Origin: Cryptomeria japonica
Lineage: Eukaryota > Streptophyta > Pinopsida > Cupressales > Cupressaceae
NCBI RefSeq assembly: GCF_030272615.1
Contig: NC_081412.1
Coordinates: 690,192,083-690,256,082, forward strand
Direction of reading: 5' to 3'
DNA: 64,000 bases
Shown: positions 34,181-45,005 of the stretch, piece by piece
How positions within the stretch are numbered: the first letter of the stretch is position 1
Layout of the letters: the number at the start of each line of letters is the position of its first letter
Position numbers and translations under genes: made by a program
Notes under the pieces: generated by a model
The model's database searches: none
What the model was told of the DNA's origin: nothing
Seen by the model: the letters and a program-made list of their open reading frames with translations, nothing else

Positions 34181-36188
34181 TGTAATAACCCACCATAATT
34201 CATCCAACAAAAATTGAGTATATATTTTTTTTTTCTTTATTATGTTTTATTCAATTGCATACTCTGGGCATCCATCCAATAGGATTGGGCATTCATCCAT
34301 TCGGGATGAGCTTCTAACCATACGGGTTAGGCAATTGTCCATACGGGACGTAAATTCCATCTATCCAATACGGGATAGGCATCTACCCATACGGGGTAGG
34401 CATCCATCCAAACGGGATAGGAGATGCTCTGGCCAGAGACTTAGACTCATCGGGACCATTCGGGTCCTGAGCCACTCACTAAGTACTACATTCTTCTAAC
34501 AAGAATGCACCGAGGTCGCCGTCCTTAGGAGTAGTAAGAAAATAATACAAGCTTGAATTCCGCCTCGGAATTTGGCTTAAAGCCTCGGGAAGTCAAGCGA
34601 ATCCATACGGGATTCCTTCCGAGTATGCATTGAATTAAATTTGATTAACTTATCTTTCAATTAGGATTCTTACTCAACCAAGCCTAGACCCCACCCACGA
34701 ACGCCTGAGTACGAGGGACAACTCCGTCCCAAGACTGCCTACATACCCGCTTCGGCACGGGATCAAGGCGTAAAGTATGTAGTTCTGTTTTCTAATCTAT
34801 GGTTTGATGTAAACTGATTTTGTGGGTACGCAACCCTTTCTAGGGTCAGTGTCCCAGACAGTTTCTCTGCGGTTGCTACCCACGAAGGTAGCATTTAAGC
34901 GAAGGCTCAAGATGGCCTATTGCTTGTGGCCTAACAAAATAACTAGAACCTAATACTTATCATGAACGTCACCCAATTGCAAATCACCAATATCCCTTCG
35001 AGGTGAATAAATAAATAAATAAATAAATAAATAAAGTAAATTTCACGAGAGCTTTTAACTTGACCATCCCTAAGAGGGGTTTACTATGGTTTATCTCAAC
35101 GGATGTGAAATTCATTTAAAAGTTATCTTATTAAATTATCAATCCAAGAGGGATTACCCGCCCCTTGGATTTTTAACTTCCAAATGTCCCTTATTACTCC
35201 CCGACGATTTATAGGGACGATGCCACAGACGTCGTTAATGCAGCTTTATTAGGCGTTAAGTGCAGTAGTTCAACACGACGACATTACCCGTAAGCGTGAC
35301 CCAGAGGCACCATATATACCGAACGCTGCTAGTTTTGGTTTTCCAACTTCCTTTATTTAGTTTTCTAACTACGAATAACAAAATGAAAGCGTAAATAATT
35401 GAAGTAACTACTTGAAGTGTAATTTGCATAACAATGAAACTGGCATAATAGTAATTTCATGAAGATATAATTATTCTATAAAAAAAATTCGCATGCTATG
35501 GATCCAAAATAACGATTACATTTAAGCATTTGTTTTAAAGACCAATCAAGTGTCTCAACGATTCTTAATGGGTTGAGTAACTTAAAAATAGTCTACAATT
35601 TTTTTTAAAAAAGAAAAAAACTTGCTAAGGCAATTTAAATTATGAGCTTGCTACATATTAGCCCAATTTTTCTAAGTCGAAATACAATGTCTTAAGGTTA
35701 ACCAAAATAATCAAAAAAAACATCATCTCCTAAATGCCATTACTATCTACTAAAAAAAAATTTAACTAAATATCTTAGTAAATGACTTAAGTATTAATTC
35801 CTAAATGTCATTATCAACTAAAATTTAATAACTTAGCAATTAACATAAAGTATTAATCTATTTATGAAATAAAACCCCAAGAAAAAATTTCGATTAAAAT
35901 TTAGAGGGAAGAAGAAACAACTTTAATTAACGCATGTTATTTTTAATATGGCATAGGGTGCGAGGTGGGGACCACGGGTCCCATCACCCCTGCGGCCCTG
36001 CATGCGCAGGTCCGCAGAGATGAGGGGACCCGCGGGTTCCCCCCGTACATACTGCGACGGTTACATTGTAACCGCTGCATACTGGCCGACGTAAAACGTC
36101 GTGCGTTACGGAGCCCGAGGGGAGATATGGAGTTCGAATTGTTTTTTCTTTGCTTTTCTTTTTTTTTTTTTTTTTGGTTATTTATTTA

Positions 36189-36193
36189 TATGC

Positions 36194-36248
<55 letters not shown>

Positions 36249-36265
36249 GATATATATATATATAT
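36189..36265. repeat. TA microsatellite in the inverted LTR
   Basis: About 75 bp of almost uninterrupted TA, preceded by a T-run of about 20 bases. The mirror copy is at 44,705-44,777. It generates tyrosine/isoleucine-rich chance ORFs that are not genes. Confidence 0.95.
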
Positions 36266-36369
36266 GTTACAGTATTATCATTATCATTTTATACAGGAGT
36301 ATTATAACTGTAAAAAAAAATATTTGAAGATTACTCAGAGCAGGGTAATAATAAGTAATTAACAATGTT

Positions 36370-36680
36370 TGTAGATTAATTTCAGGGATAGAATGAAGCA
36401 GTAACCAGAGGGATTTCCATTTCTTTGTTTTCTACAGGGAAATACATTCACAGATAAAGAGAGTTTATTTCTTTTCCTCATTTCTTTTGTTTCCTACACA
36501 GGGAAAACTTATTCACAGAGAAAGGAATTCATTCCTTTACACAGGAAGAAAAAATTTCATTCACAGAGAGAGTTATCCATTTTTATTTTTATTTTTCACA
36601 GGGAAAATTCATTCACAGAGGAAGGAGATTTATTTATACACACAGGGAGATCTAATTTTTATCAAAATAAACTGGAGATA
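36370..36680. repeat. Degenerate cacaggg...attcacagag repeat in the LTR
   Basis: The pair of words cacagggaaa and attcacagaga recurs at about 40-60 bp spacing, five to six times. The mirror copy is at 44,310-44,600. Confidence 0.7.
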
Positions 36681-36759
36681 ATAATCTAATTTCCATTTAC
36701 TCTAAAACTAATTTCTTATCAGAATTAAAACAATGAATCTTATTTTCAAGAAAGAATGG

Positions 36760-37110
36760 ATTTCATTCTACAAATCTGAGACAAAATAATGAATTTTATT
36801 CTCTAAAATCTGAAACTAATGTATCTTATTTTCAAAAGAAATGAATTTCATTCTACAAAATCTAAGACAAAACAATGAATTTTATTCTCTAAAATCTGAA
36901 ACTAATGTATCTTATTTTCAAAAGAAATGAATTTCATTCTACAAAATTTAAGACAAAAACAATGAATTTTATTCTCTGAAATCTGAAACTAATGTATCTT
37001 ATTTTCAAAAGAAATGAATTTCATTCTACAAAATTTAAGACAAAAACAATGAATTTTATTCTCTAAAATCTGAAACTAAAAATTTAACAATGAATCTTAT
37101 TTTACAATAA
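36760..37110. repeat. 86-87 bp tandem repeat in the LTR
   Basis: Anchors aatgaattttattctct start at 36,788, 36,874, 36,961 and 37,048. Each unit continues with gaaactaatgtatcttattt and aaatgaatttcattctac. Only the last units are truncated or diverged. The mirror array is at ~43,850-44,200. Confidence 0.9.
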
Positions 37111-37814
37111 ATCTCATTCTTTACAAAATCTAAAAACTAAATTCATATCAAGAAATTTAACAATGAATCTTATTAAAACCAGGATTCTCATTTTCTACAA
37201 AATCTAAACTAATTCTTTAACAAAATACAATTAAAATTTCATACTCATAATTAATCCAATCAAATCTAATCTACCATAAAAATGAGATGCATGAACTAAG
37301 TTGGAGGAACCTGGATGCTTGAAGATGGTGTGGAGTCTTCCTTGATCCTCCAATTTGAAGAAAAATCCTCCAACAAAATCCTAGCTGCCAATGAAGTGGA
37401 CTACCAAAGAGAATTCAACTTGCAGAAATTTCTTATCAAGATTAGCTAGCTTTTCCTTTGAAACTTGTTCCCATTTTATAAAAGAAATTACAATTTCCCA
37501 CTACCTATTTTTTTAATTCAAAAAAGAGATTCTTCTCCCAATTTGGCCTCCATGCAAATTAATTAGGCTTAGTGGGAGGAGTTACATGCAAGGAGGTGGA
37601 GAAGCCTCTAGAAGCTTCTTATTCCTCCTACAACATGTGCCTAAATTTGGGTGAGGGAAATTAAATAACAATTTAAAATATATAAGCATTTTCCATGTGT
37701 GTGTGGTTTATTAATTCATTCCCTTACAATATTCATTCAATAATTCATCCAAAGAGTATAAATAAAGTTTTGTATTTTAAATCAAAAAAAAGGTGATAAA
37801 GGAGGGTTGTGACA

Positions 37815-38252
37815 TCGGAATCCCGTATGGATTCGCTTGACTTCCCGAGGCTTTAAGCCAAATTCCGAGGCGGAATTCAAGCTTGTATTATTTTCTTACT
37901 ACTCCTAAGGACGGCGACCTCGGTGCATTCTTGTTAGAAGAATGTAGTACTTAGTGAGTGGCTCAGGACCCGAATGGTCCCGATGAGTCTAAGTCTCTGG
38001 CCAGAGCATCTCCTATCCCGTTTGGATGGATGCCTACCCCGTATGGGTAGATGCCTATCCCGTATTGGATAGATGGAATTTACGTCCCGTATGGACAATT
38101 GCCTAACCCGTATGGTTAGAAGCTCATCCCGAATGGATGAATGCCCAATCCTATTGGATGGATGCCCAGAGTATGCAATTGAATAAAACATAATAAAGAA
38201 AAAAAAAATATATACTCAATTTTTGTTGGATGAATTATGGTGGGTTATTACA
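37815..38252 (+). repeat. 5' LTR remnant: 3'-most 438 bp of the LTR
   Basis: It equals the final part of the 3' LTR (about 46,345-46,780) and ends ...ggttattaca two bases before the primer-binding site, as a normal 5' LTR should. The first ~3.2 kb of the LTR is absent and the inverted LTR is joined instead. It agrees with the inverted LTR where the 3' LTR differs (three sites checked). Its extent is compatible with an R-U5 segment, but the transcription start is not known. Confidence 0.9.
37818..38161 (+). other. Array of small hairpins with constant CGTAT-like loop
   Basis: Eight inverted repeats with about 5-base loops: GAATCC-CGTAT-GGATTC (37,818), ATCC-CGTTT-GGAT (38,015), CTACCC-CGTAT-GGGTAG (38,034), CTATCC-CGTATT-GGATAG (38,055), GTCC-CGTAT-GGAC (38,084), CTAACC-CGTAT-GGTTAG (38,103), TCATCC-CGAAT-GGATGA (38,124), and a weaker ATCC-TATT-GGAT (38,148). 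Stems differ but stay complementary. Other palindromes in the same segment are AATTCCG-agg-CGGAATT, CATTCTT-gttag-AAGAATG and CTCTGGCCAGAG. The array also occurs in the 3' LTR (46,346-46,690) and inverted at 34,264-34,430. Confidence 0.85.
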
Positions 38253-38254
38253 TG

Positions 38255-38266
38255 TGGTATTAGAGC
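38255..38266 (+). other. Chromovirus primer-binding site
   Basis: tggtattagagc, one mismatch from the initiator-tRNA-Met complement TGGTATCAGAGC, two bases after the LTR end. Confidence 0.88.
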
Positions 38267-38399
38267 AAAGGTTCAAATCTAGGCATTGTGCTCACTTCAA
38301 TTTATTCAACTAAGGGAATGTTTTACAATAATAGAAATTAAATTTTATTCCACAAAAAGAAAACTAACTACATAATTTAACTTTCAGGTAAAACCTAGA

Positions 38400-38750
38400 A
38401 TGGCAAGAGGAAGAGGAAGAGGAAGAGGAAGAGGAAGGGGAAGAGGAAGAGGAAGAGGAATAGGAATGGGTAATGGAAGACGTACTAGGAGTCAAAGGGA
38501 GGAAAACCATGAGGAAAACCATGAGGAAAACCATGAGGAAAACCATGAAGGGAACCATGAGGAAGACCATGAAGAGGCTCGACACAACCTAGGGAATAAT
38601 GGAGATGGGGTCCAAGCTATAATCGACCTTCTAACCGAACAAAGAGATAAAATCAACTTCCTGGAACAATCACTGCAGGACCTTAGAGAAAGGCAGAATG
38701 ACTATGAGAACAGAAGTGGTACCGAGAATGGAAACCCTGGTAGCAATTGA
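38400..38750 (+). CDS. Chromovirus Gag N-terminal segment (Arg-Gly and HEEN repeats)
   Basis: This 116-codon ORF is the start of the polyprotein. Residues 2-21 are almost pure Arg-Gly, followed by a RRTRSQ basic patch, then about seven 4-residue EENH units (a 12 bp DNA repeat) and a short helical, coiled-coil-like part (LLTEQRDKINFLEQSLQDL). It ends at a TGA (38,748-38,750) that lies in the same frame as the 1,442-codon ORF starting 7 bases later, so one codon separates it from an uninterrupted Gag-Pol. A C-to-T change in a CGA codon is a simple explanation, because CpG sites are the main decay sites here. Translational read-through is the alternative. The Arg-Gly tract probably binds nucleic acid. 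Confidence 0.8.
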   Translation: MARGRGRGRGRGRGRGRGRGIGMGNGRRTRSQREENHEENHEENHEENHEGNHEEDHEEARHNLGNNGDGVQAIIDLLTEQRDKINFLEQSLQDLRERQNDYENRSGTENGNPGSN

Positions 38751-38756
38751 GGAAAT

Positions 38757-41700
38757 GTGATGGGTAATGGGAAGGAAAATAACATATTGGAACTCTCCAA
38801 GGATTTAAAGAAAATCACCCCTCCTAAGTTCGATGGGAGGCAAATTGGTGAAGGGGCTGAGAATTGGCTAAATGAAATGGAAAAATATTTTGAGTTAAGA
38901 GATTTTAGCGAAACAACTAAGGCTTTATGGGGCTCCTATCAACTCACAAGGGAGGCGGCTAGTTGGTGGACCAACACCAAGGAACAAAATGGGTATAACA
39001 GGGATACAATCACATGGGATCAATTTGTTCACCATTTTCGAGATAGGTGGCTCCCTCAATTATTCTTTGATGAGAAAGTGACAGAATTCCATAACCTACG
39101 TCAAGGGTCCCTATCCGTTCAACAATATTGGGATAAATTCGCCAAGTTGCTTAAGTATGTGCCTATGTACCAAAGGGATGAAGAAGGCCAAGCAAGGAAG
39201 TTCATTTTGGGGCTGAATACCAACATAGGGGCAGAGGTTGATATGCATGGACCCAGAAATATGAATGAAGTACTTGAAAAGTCCCTAAGGCAAGAGAGGA
39301 AGATTCAGACACTAGCAGGACGGAACTATAATGGGAATCACTCATTCAAAAGGAAGCAAGAATTCAATGGAAACACTAACTTCAACAAGGGTCAAAGGAA
39401 TAACTCTTCCGAAAGGAGACCACCACCTAATCAATATCAGAGGAATGGAAATGATAATAACAGGGGCAACAATAATAGGGGCAATGATAACAGGGGCAAT
39501 AATAACAGGGGCAATGATAACAGAGGCAACTATAACAGGAATGACCAGCAGAACAGGATAACTTATCCACCCAGGGGAAATGAAACAAGGAATGATCCCC
39601 CTAGAAATCAAGGTAGGAGAGGTCCTCCAGGCGGATGTTTTATGTGCGGGGAAAATCATTTTGCTAGAGACTGCCCCAGGATGCAAGGGCAAATTAGAGC
39701 CAATCAACCCCAACAAGGGCCCCAACAGAGGATTCATGCAGCAGTTAGGAACCAAAGAAGAAGATACCAGAATGTTCCCGTGGAAACTACAGGTACACTA
39801 TTTGAACAACCAATATCAATTCTAATTGACACTGGATCATCTGAATGTTTTGTCTCACCTGAATTAGTGAACAAATATGCATTAAAAGTTAATCAAATGG
39901 AGTCATCATGGACGGTTCAATATGGGGATAAGGCAACTAGAGAAGTAACTAAGTGTTTACCAAGGGCAAGGGTACAATTCCCTGAGTTTGAAACAAGGGT
40001 AGATCTCTATGTGGCACCCTTAGGATTATATGATGTAATTATGGGAATGAGTTGGTTAGTAGACCATCAAGCTAATGTAGATTGTTATAGCAAAATTGTT
40101 GAATGTTTGGATGATGGGGGGAAAAGGGTCAAAATCCAAGGAAAGTTTAAACCCATTAATATAGAAACTATCTCAGCAATGCAATTAAAGAAGGAAAGGA
40201 GAAGAGGAGGACAAATCTTTATGGTCGAAATTGATGAAGGAAAGGAGGAAAATACACCAACATTTGAAAATACCCCTTTCTTAAAGGAGTTTAGGGATGT
40301 TTTTCCAGAAGAACTACCCGGTTTACCCCCTAAGAGAAAGTTTGACTTTTCTATCGAAGTACTCCCAGGAGCTGAACCAGTATCAAAGGCACCTTACCGG
40401 ATGAACACAACCGAATTACAAGAGCTCAAAATGCAATTAGAGGAACTCTTAGCTAAGGGATTAATAAGGCCAAGTGTATCACCATGGGGAGCGCCAGTTT
40501 TATTTGTTAAGAAGAAGGATGGAACCTTAAGGCTATGCATCGACTATAGGATGTTGAACAAAGTTACCATAAAGAATAGGTATCCCTTACCTCGCATAGA
40601 GGACCTTTTTGATCAAATGAAAGGAGCGGCAGTTTTCTCGAAAATAGATCTTCGGTCAGGGTATCATCAACTCAGAATTAAGGAAGAAGACATTCCGAAG
40701 ACAGCTTTCAGGACGAGATATGGACATTATGAATTCACAGTAGTTCCTTTTGGAGTAACTAATGCCCCAGCTGCATTCATGAACCTAATGAATAGTGTAT
40801 TCCATGACTACTTGGATAAGTTTGTTTTGGTATTTTTGGATGACATATTGATTTACTCTAGAAATGGAGAGGAACATTTAGCGCACCTACAAATTGTTTT
40901 GCAAAGATTGAGAGAACATAAGTTATATGGAAAATTGTCCAAATGTGCCTTCTTTGAGGAAAAGATTCACTATCTTGGGCATATAATATCAAAAGAAGGA
41001 ATAGCAGTCGACCCAGATAAAATAAAGGCGATAGTAGAATGGCCAATCCCTAAGAATGTTTCAGAGGTAAGAAGCTTTATGGGGCTAGCAGGTTACTATA
41101 GGAGGTTTGTGGAAGGATTCTCTAAGATAGCAAATCCCATCACCTCGTTGCAAAGGAAGGGCAAAAGGTTTGTATGGACCGAGCAAAGTGATAAGGCATT
41201 TCAAATCTTGAAGGGAAAACTAACTTCAGCACCCATTCTAAAGGTACCAGACCCAAATGGACACTTCACAGTTGTAACAGATGCTTCTATTGAAGGGTTA
41301 GGAGGAGTACTTGTCCAAGATGAAGGGGTAGTGGCTTATGAATATAGGAAGCTAAAGACTCATGAAGTCAATTATGCACCCCACGTCTTAGAGTTGGCAG
41401 CAATTGTGCATGCCCTACAAAAGTGGAGACACTTCTTACTAGGGAAGCCCTTTGAGCTTAAATCGGACAACCAAGGACTAAAATACATCTTTACCCAACC
41501 TCACTTAAATGCCAGACAAAGAAGGTGGTTAGAGTTTCTAAGTGAATATGACTTTGAGATTGAATATATTAAAGGGAAAGAAAATAGGGTGGCAGATGCC
41601 TTAAGTAGGAGGAGACACTTGATGACTATAGCAACCTTCAAAACCTCTTTCAAAAGGCAAGTAATGGATGAGCAAGGACATGACCCATGGTATGAGCAAG

Positions 41701-43085
41701 TCAAATTAACTATAAGACACAACCCGACCGACCCTAAGGTCGAAGGGTATACATTAGATGAGGATGGGTTGCTCAGATACAATAACAGAATCTATGTTCC
41801 TAATTCAGGGAATTTAAGGGAAGTAGTCTTATCGGAGGCTCATGATGCCCCTTATTCAGGCCACCCAGGAGTTAACAAACTTTATGCAGATCTAAAGAAG
41901 CTATACTTTTGGCAAGGATTGAAAAGCGATATTGTCAAGCACGTAGCTAAATGTTTGGAGTGTCAAAGAGTAAAGGCAGAACATAGGCACCCAGCTGGAT
42001 TGTTACAATTGCACGATGTACCTCAACATAAGTGGCAAGTTATTAGTATGGATTTTGTACAAGGGTTACCCGTGTCACCTTCTAGGCATGATGCAATAAT
42101 GGTGGTAATTGACAAACTCACTAAGGTGGCACACTTTATACCAGGGAATCTGACAGATGATGCACCCACCTTGGCTAGACGTTTCATTAAGGAGATAGTT
42201 AGGTTGCATGGAGTACCAGAGAAAATCATATCAGACAGAGATGCAAGATTCACTTCCAGGTTTTGGACCACTCTTCAATCAGCTCTAGGGACTCAACTAA
42301 ACTTTAGCACCGCATTCCACCCGGAAACCGACGGTCAGACAGAAAGGACAAATCAGATTATGGAAGACCTGCTTCATATGTACTGCATGGACCAACAGAG
42401 AAAATGGGAAGAGTACCTACCTTTGGTAGAGTTTGCCTACAATAATACATATCAAACATCTTTGGGAATGGCACCTTTTGAAGCTTTGTATGGTAGACCA
42501 TGTCGAACACCTCTGAGTTGGGATAGTCTTGAAGATAGAGTGATTATTGGGCCAGATATGTTGAGAGAAATGGAAAGGAAAACTAAGGAAATTAGGCAAA
42601 GGTTGAAGGAAGCCTCGGATAGGCAGAAAAGTTATGCAGATAAAAACAGAACACCAAGGGAATTTGAAGTAGGAGAGAAAGTCTTCCTAAGGGTTAGGCC
42701 ACACAAGAGTTCCATAAGATTTGGGAAAAAGACTAAGCTTGCACCTCGTTATGTCGGACCCTTTGAAATATTGGGAAGAATTAATCCAGTTGCTTATCGG
42801 TTGGCCTTACCTCCCCAATTGAGCCGAATCCATGATGTCTTCCATGTATCTCTTCTTAAGAAGTATGTACCTGATGAGAAACACATTTTGAATTGGGATG
42901 CTTTGCAGGTCCAAGAAACGGGGGGAATAATGATAGAGCCATTCAGAATCTTGGAGAGGCGCCAGTGCCAGTTGCGCAACAGAGAGGTTGATCAGTGCAA
43001 AGTGCAATGGGACCAGTATGACGAGAAGAATGCCACGTGGGAGGATACTAAGGAGATGCAGCAGCTATTTCCCTTTTTGTTTTGA
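38757..43085 (+). CDS. Chromovirus Gag-Pol polyprotein with chromodomain
   Basis: 1,442 codons, uninterrupted. In order: retrotransposon Gag (residues ~15-180, with the [12 protein letters not shown] region), an Asn/Gly/Arg repeat tract (~205-265), one CCHC zinc knuckle [13 protein letters not shown] (~294-306), aspartic protease with [11 protein letters not shown] (~355-365), reverse transcriptase (~540-720, catalytic [10 protein letters not shown] near 692-701), RNase H (~835-950, with [19 protein letters not shown] and VADALSRR acidic positions), integrase (zinc-binding H-H-C-C ~1030-1070; catalytic MDF, SDRDARF and E in DGQTERTNQ), and a C-terminal chromodomain (~1390-1442, [15 protein letters not shown]). 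The chromodomain targets insertion to particular chromatin. All catalytic residues checked are present. The start shown is the first ATG after the TGA; the native start is 38,400. Confidence 0.96.
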   Translation: MMGNGKENNILELSKDLKKITPPKFDGRQIGEGAENWLNEMEKYFELRDFSETTKALWGSYQLTREAASWWTNTKEQNGYNRDTITWDQFVHHFRDRWLPQLFFDEKVTEFHNLRQGSLSVQQYWDKFAKLLKYVPMYQRDEEGQARKFILGLNTNIGAEVDMHGPRNMNEVLEKSLRQERKIQTLAGRNYNGNHSFKRKQEFNGNTNFNKGQRNNSSERRPPPNQYQRNGNDNNRGNNNRGNDNRGNNNRGNDNRGNYNRNDQQNRITYPPRGNETRNDPPRNQGRRGPPGGCFMCGENHFARDCPRMQGQIRANQPQQGPQQRIHAAVRNQRRRYQNVPVETTGTLFEQPISILIDTGSSECFVSPELVNKYALKVNQMESSWTVQYGDKATREVTKCLPRARVQFPEFETRVDLYVAPLGLYDVIMGMSWLVDHQANVDCYSKIVECLDDGGKRVKIQGKFKPINIETISAMQLKKERRRGGQIFMVEIDEGKEENTPTFENTPFLKEFRDVFPEELPGLPPKRKFDFSIEVLPGAEPVSKAPYRMNTTELQELKMQLEELLAKGLIRPSVSPWGAPVLFVKKKDGTLRLCIDYRMLNKVTIKNRYPLPRIEDLFDQMKGAAVFSKIDLRSGYHQLRIKEEDIPKTAFRTRYGHYEFTVVPFGVTNAPAAFMNLMNSVFHDYLDKFVLVFLDDILIYSRNGEEHLAHLQIVLQRLREHKLYGKLSKCAFFEEKIHYLGHIISKEGIAVDPDKIKAIVEWPIPKNVSEVRSFMGLAGYYRRFVEGFSKIANPITSLQRKGKRFVWTEQSDKAFQILKGKLTSAPILKVPDPNGHFTVVTDASIEGLGGVLVQDEGVVAYEYRKLKTHEVNYAPHVLELAAIVHALQKWRHFLLGKPFELKSDNQGLKYIFTQPHLNARQRRWLEFLSEYDFEIEYIKGKENRVADALSRRRHLMTIATFKTSFKRQVMDEQGHDPWYEQVKLTIRHNPTDPKVEGYTLDEDGLLRYNNRIYVPNSGNLREVVLSEAHDAPYSGHPGVNKLYADLKKLYFWQGLKSDIVKHVAKCLECQRVKAEHRHPAGLLQLHDVPQHKWQVISMDFVQGLPVSPSRHDAIMVVIDKLTKVAHFIPGNLTDDAPTLARRFIKEIVRLHGVPEKIISDRDARFTSRFWTTLQSALGTQLNFSTAFHPETDGQTERTNQIMEDLLHMYCMDQQRKWEEYLPLVEFAYNNTYQTSLGMAPFEALYGRPCRTPLSWDSLEDRVIIGPDMLREMERKTKEIRQRLKEASDRQKSYADKNRTPREFEVGEKVFLRVRPHKSSIRFGKKTKLAPRYVGPFEILGRINPVAYRLALPPQLSRIHDVFHVSLLKKYVPDEKHILNWDALQVQETGGIMIEPFRILERRQCQLRNREVDQCKVQWDQYDEKNATWEDTKEMQQLFPFLF

Positions 43086-43158
43086 ACATGAACTATAAAC
43101 TCTTTTGAATGCATTTAATAAGTGCATCAGGACGATGCACCGATTAAGGGGGGGAGGA
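43086..43158 (+). other. Short 3' untranslated region with polypurine tract
   Basis: Only 73 bases separate the stop codon from the LTR. AAGGGGGGGAGGA (43,146-43,158) directly abuts the TGTCACAACC start of the 3' LTR and is the expected plus-strand primer. Confidence 0.92.
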
Positions 43159-44722
43159 TGTCACAACCCTCCTTTATCACCTTTTTTTTGATTTAAAATA
43201 CAAAACTTTATTTATACTCTTTGGATGAATTATTGAATGAATATTGTAAGGGAATGAATTAATAAACCACACACACATGGAAAATGCTTATATATTTTAA
43301 ATTGTTATTTAATTTCCCTCACCCAAATTTAGGCACATGTTGTAGGAGGAATAAGAAGCTTCTAGAGGCTTCTCCACCTCCTTGCATGTAACTCCTCCCA
43401 CTAAGCCTAATTAATTTGCATGGAGGCCAAATTGGGAGAAGAATCTCTTTTTTGAATTAAAAAAATAGGTAGTGGGAAATTGTAATTTCTTTTATAAAAT
43501 GGGAACAAGTTTCAAAGGAAAAGCTAGCTAATCTTGATAAGAAATTTCTGCAAGTTGAATTCTCTTTGGTAGTCCACTTCATTGGCAGCTAGGATTTTGT
43601 TGGAGGATTTTTCTTCAAATTGGAGGATCAAGGAAGACTCCACACCATCTTCAAGCATCCAGGTTCCTCCAACTTAGTTCATGCATCTCATTTTTATGGT
43701 AGATTAGATTTGATTGGATTAATTATGAGTATGAAATTTTAATTGTATTTTGTTAAAGAATTAGTTTAGATTTTGTAGAAAATGAGAATCCTGGTTTTAA
43801 TAAGATTCATTGTTAAATTTCTTGATATGAATTTAGTTTTTAGATTTTGTAAAGAATGAGATTTATTGTAAAATAAGATTCATTGTTAAATTTTTAGTTT
43901 CAGATTTTAGAGAATAAAATTCATTGTTTTTGTCTTAAATTTTGTAGAATGAAATTCATTTCTTTTGAAAATAAGATACATTAGTTTCAGATTTCAGAGA
44001 ATAAAATTCATTGTTTTTGTCTTAAATTTTGTAGAATGAAATTCATTTCTTTTGAAAATAAGATACATTAGTTTCAGATTTTAGAGAATAAAATTCATTG
44101 TTTTGTCTTAGATTTTGTAGAATGAAATTCATTTCTTTTGAAAATAAGATACATTAGTTTCAGATTTTAGAGAATAAAATTCATTATTTTGTCTCAGATT
44201 TGTAGAATGAAATCCATTCTTTCTTGAAAATAAGATTCATTGTTTTAATTCTGATAAGAAATTAGTTTTAGAGTAAATGGAAATTAGATTATTATCTCCA
44301 GTTTATTTTGATAAAAATTAGATCTCCCTGTGTGTATAAATAAATCTCCTTCCTCTGTGAATGAATTTTCCCTGTGAAAAATAAAAATAAAAATGGATAA
44401 CTCTCTCTGTGAATGAAATTTTTTCTTCCTGTGTAAAGGAATGAATTCCTTTCTCTGTGAATAAGTTTTCCCTGTGTAGGAAACAAAAGAAATGAGGAAA
44501 AGAAATAAACTCTCTTTATCTGTGAATGTATTTCCCTGTAGAAAACAAAGAAATGGAAATCCCTCTGGTTACTGCTTCATTCTATCCCTGAAATTAATCT
44601 ACAAACATTGTTAATTACTTATTATTACCCTGCTCTGAGTAATCTTCAAATATTTTTTTTTACAGTTATAATACTCCTGTATAAAATGATAATGATAATA
44701 CTGTAACATATATATATATATC

Positions 44723-44775
<53 letters not shown>

Positions 44776-44849
44776 GCATATAAATAAATAACCAAAAAAA
44801 AAAAAAAAAAGAAAAGCAAAGAAAAAACAATTCGAACTCCATATCTCCC

Positions 44850-45005
44850 CTCGGGCTCCGTAACGCACGACGTTTTACGTCGGCCAGTATGCAGCGGTTA
44901 CAATGTAACCGTCGCAGTATGTACGGGGGGAACCCGCGGGTCCCCTCATCTCTGCGGACCTGCGCATGCAGGGCCGCAGGGGTGATGGGACCCGTGGTCC
45001 CCACC
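44850..45005 (+). promoter_or_regulatory. GC-rich cluster of palindromes in LTR U3 (putative regulatory)
   Basis: Five inverted repeats are packed in an otherwise AT-rich LTR: CGACGTTTTACGTCG (44,868-44,882), GGTTACAATGTAACC (44,896-44,910), GGGGAACCCGCGGGTCCCC (44,927-44,945), an 11 bp stem with one mismatch around a GCAT loop (44,952-44,979), and GGGACCCGTGGTCCC (44,987-45,001). ACGT cores resemble plant bZIP sites. A regulatory role is inferred, not shown. The mirror copy is at 35,955-36,125. Confidence 0.55.

Larger units (their letters stand above)
34181..37814 (-). repeat. Full-length LTR in inverted orientation
   Basis: Its 3,634 bp are the reverse complement of 43,159-46,780. It begins tgtaataaccc and ends ggagggttgtgaca, i.e. 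exactly the two LTR termini with no base lost. I noticed about seven single-base differences from the 3' LTR in the parts compared, and a slightly different TA/A-run length. It carries all LTR sub-features in mirror order: hairpin array ~34,264-34,430, GC palindromes ~35,955-36,125, TA microsatellite ~36,189-36,265, 86 bp repeats ~36,760-37,110. Confidence 0.93.

Noticed and set aside
34242-34499. 85-codon ORF, repeated at 37,934-38,191 and 46,462-46,719
   Set aside because: It is the translation of the hairpin array of the LTR in its three copies. The conserved 'protein' is explained by DNA repetition, and the frame has no domain.
35965-36307. ORFs rich in Tyr/Ile and a 94-112 codon ORF, also at 44,666-45,004
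   Set aside because: They run through the TA microsatellite and T-run of the LTR and are artefacts of low-complexity DNA.
39342-39755. 137-codon minus-strand ORF and other ORFs inside 38.4-43.1 kb
   Set aside because: They are shadows of the Gag-Pol frame; their composition follows from the Asn/Gly/Arg repeat on the other strand.
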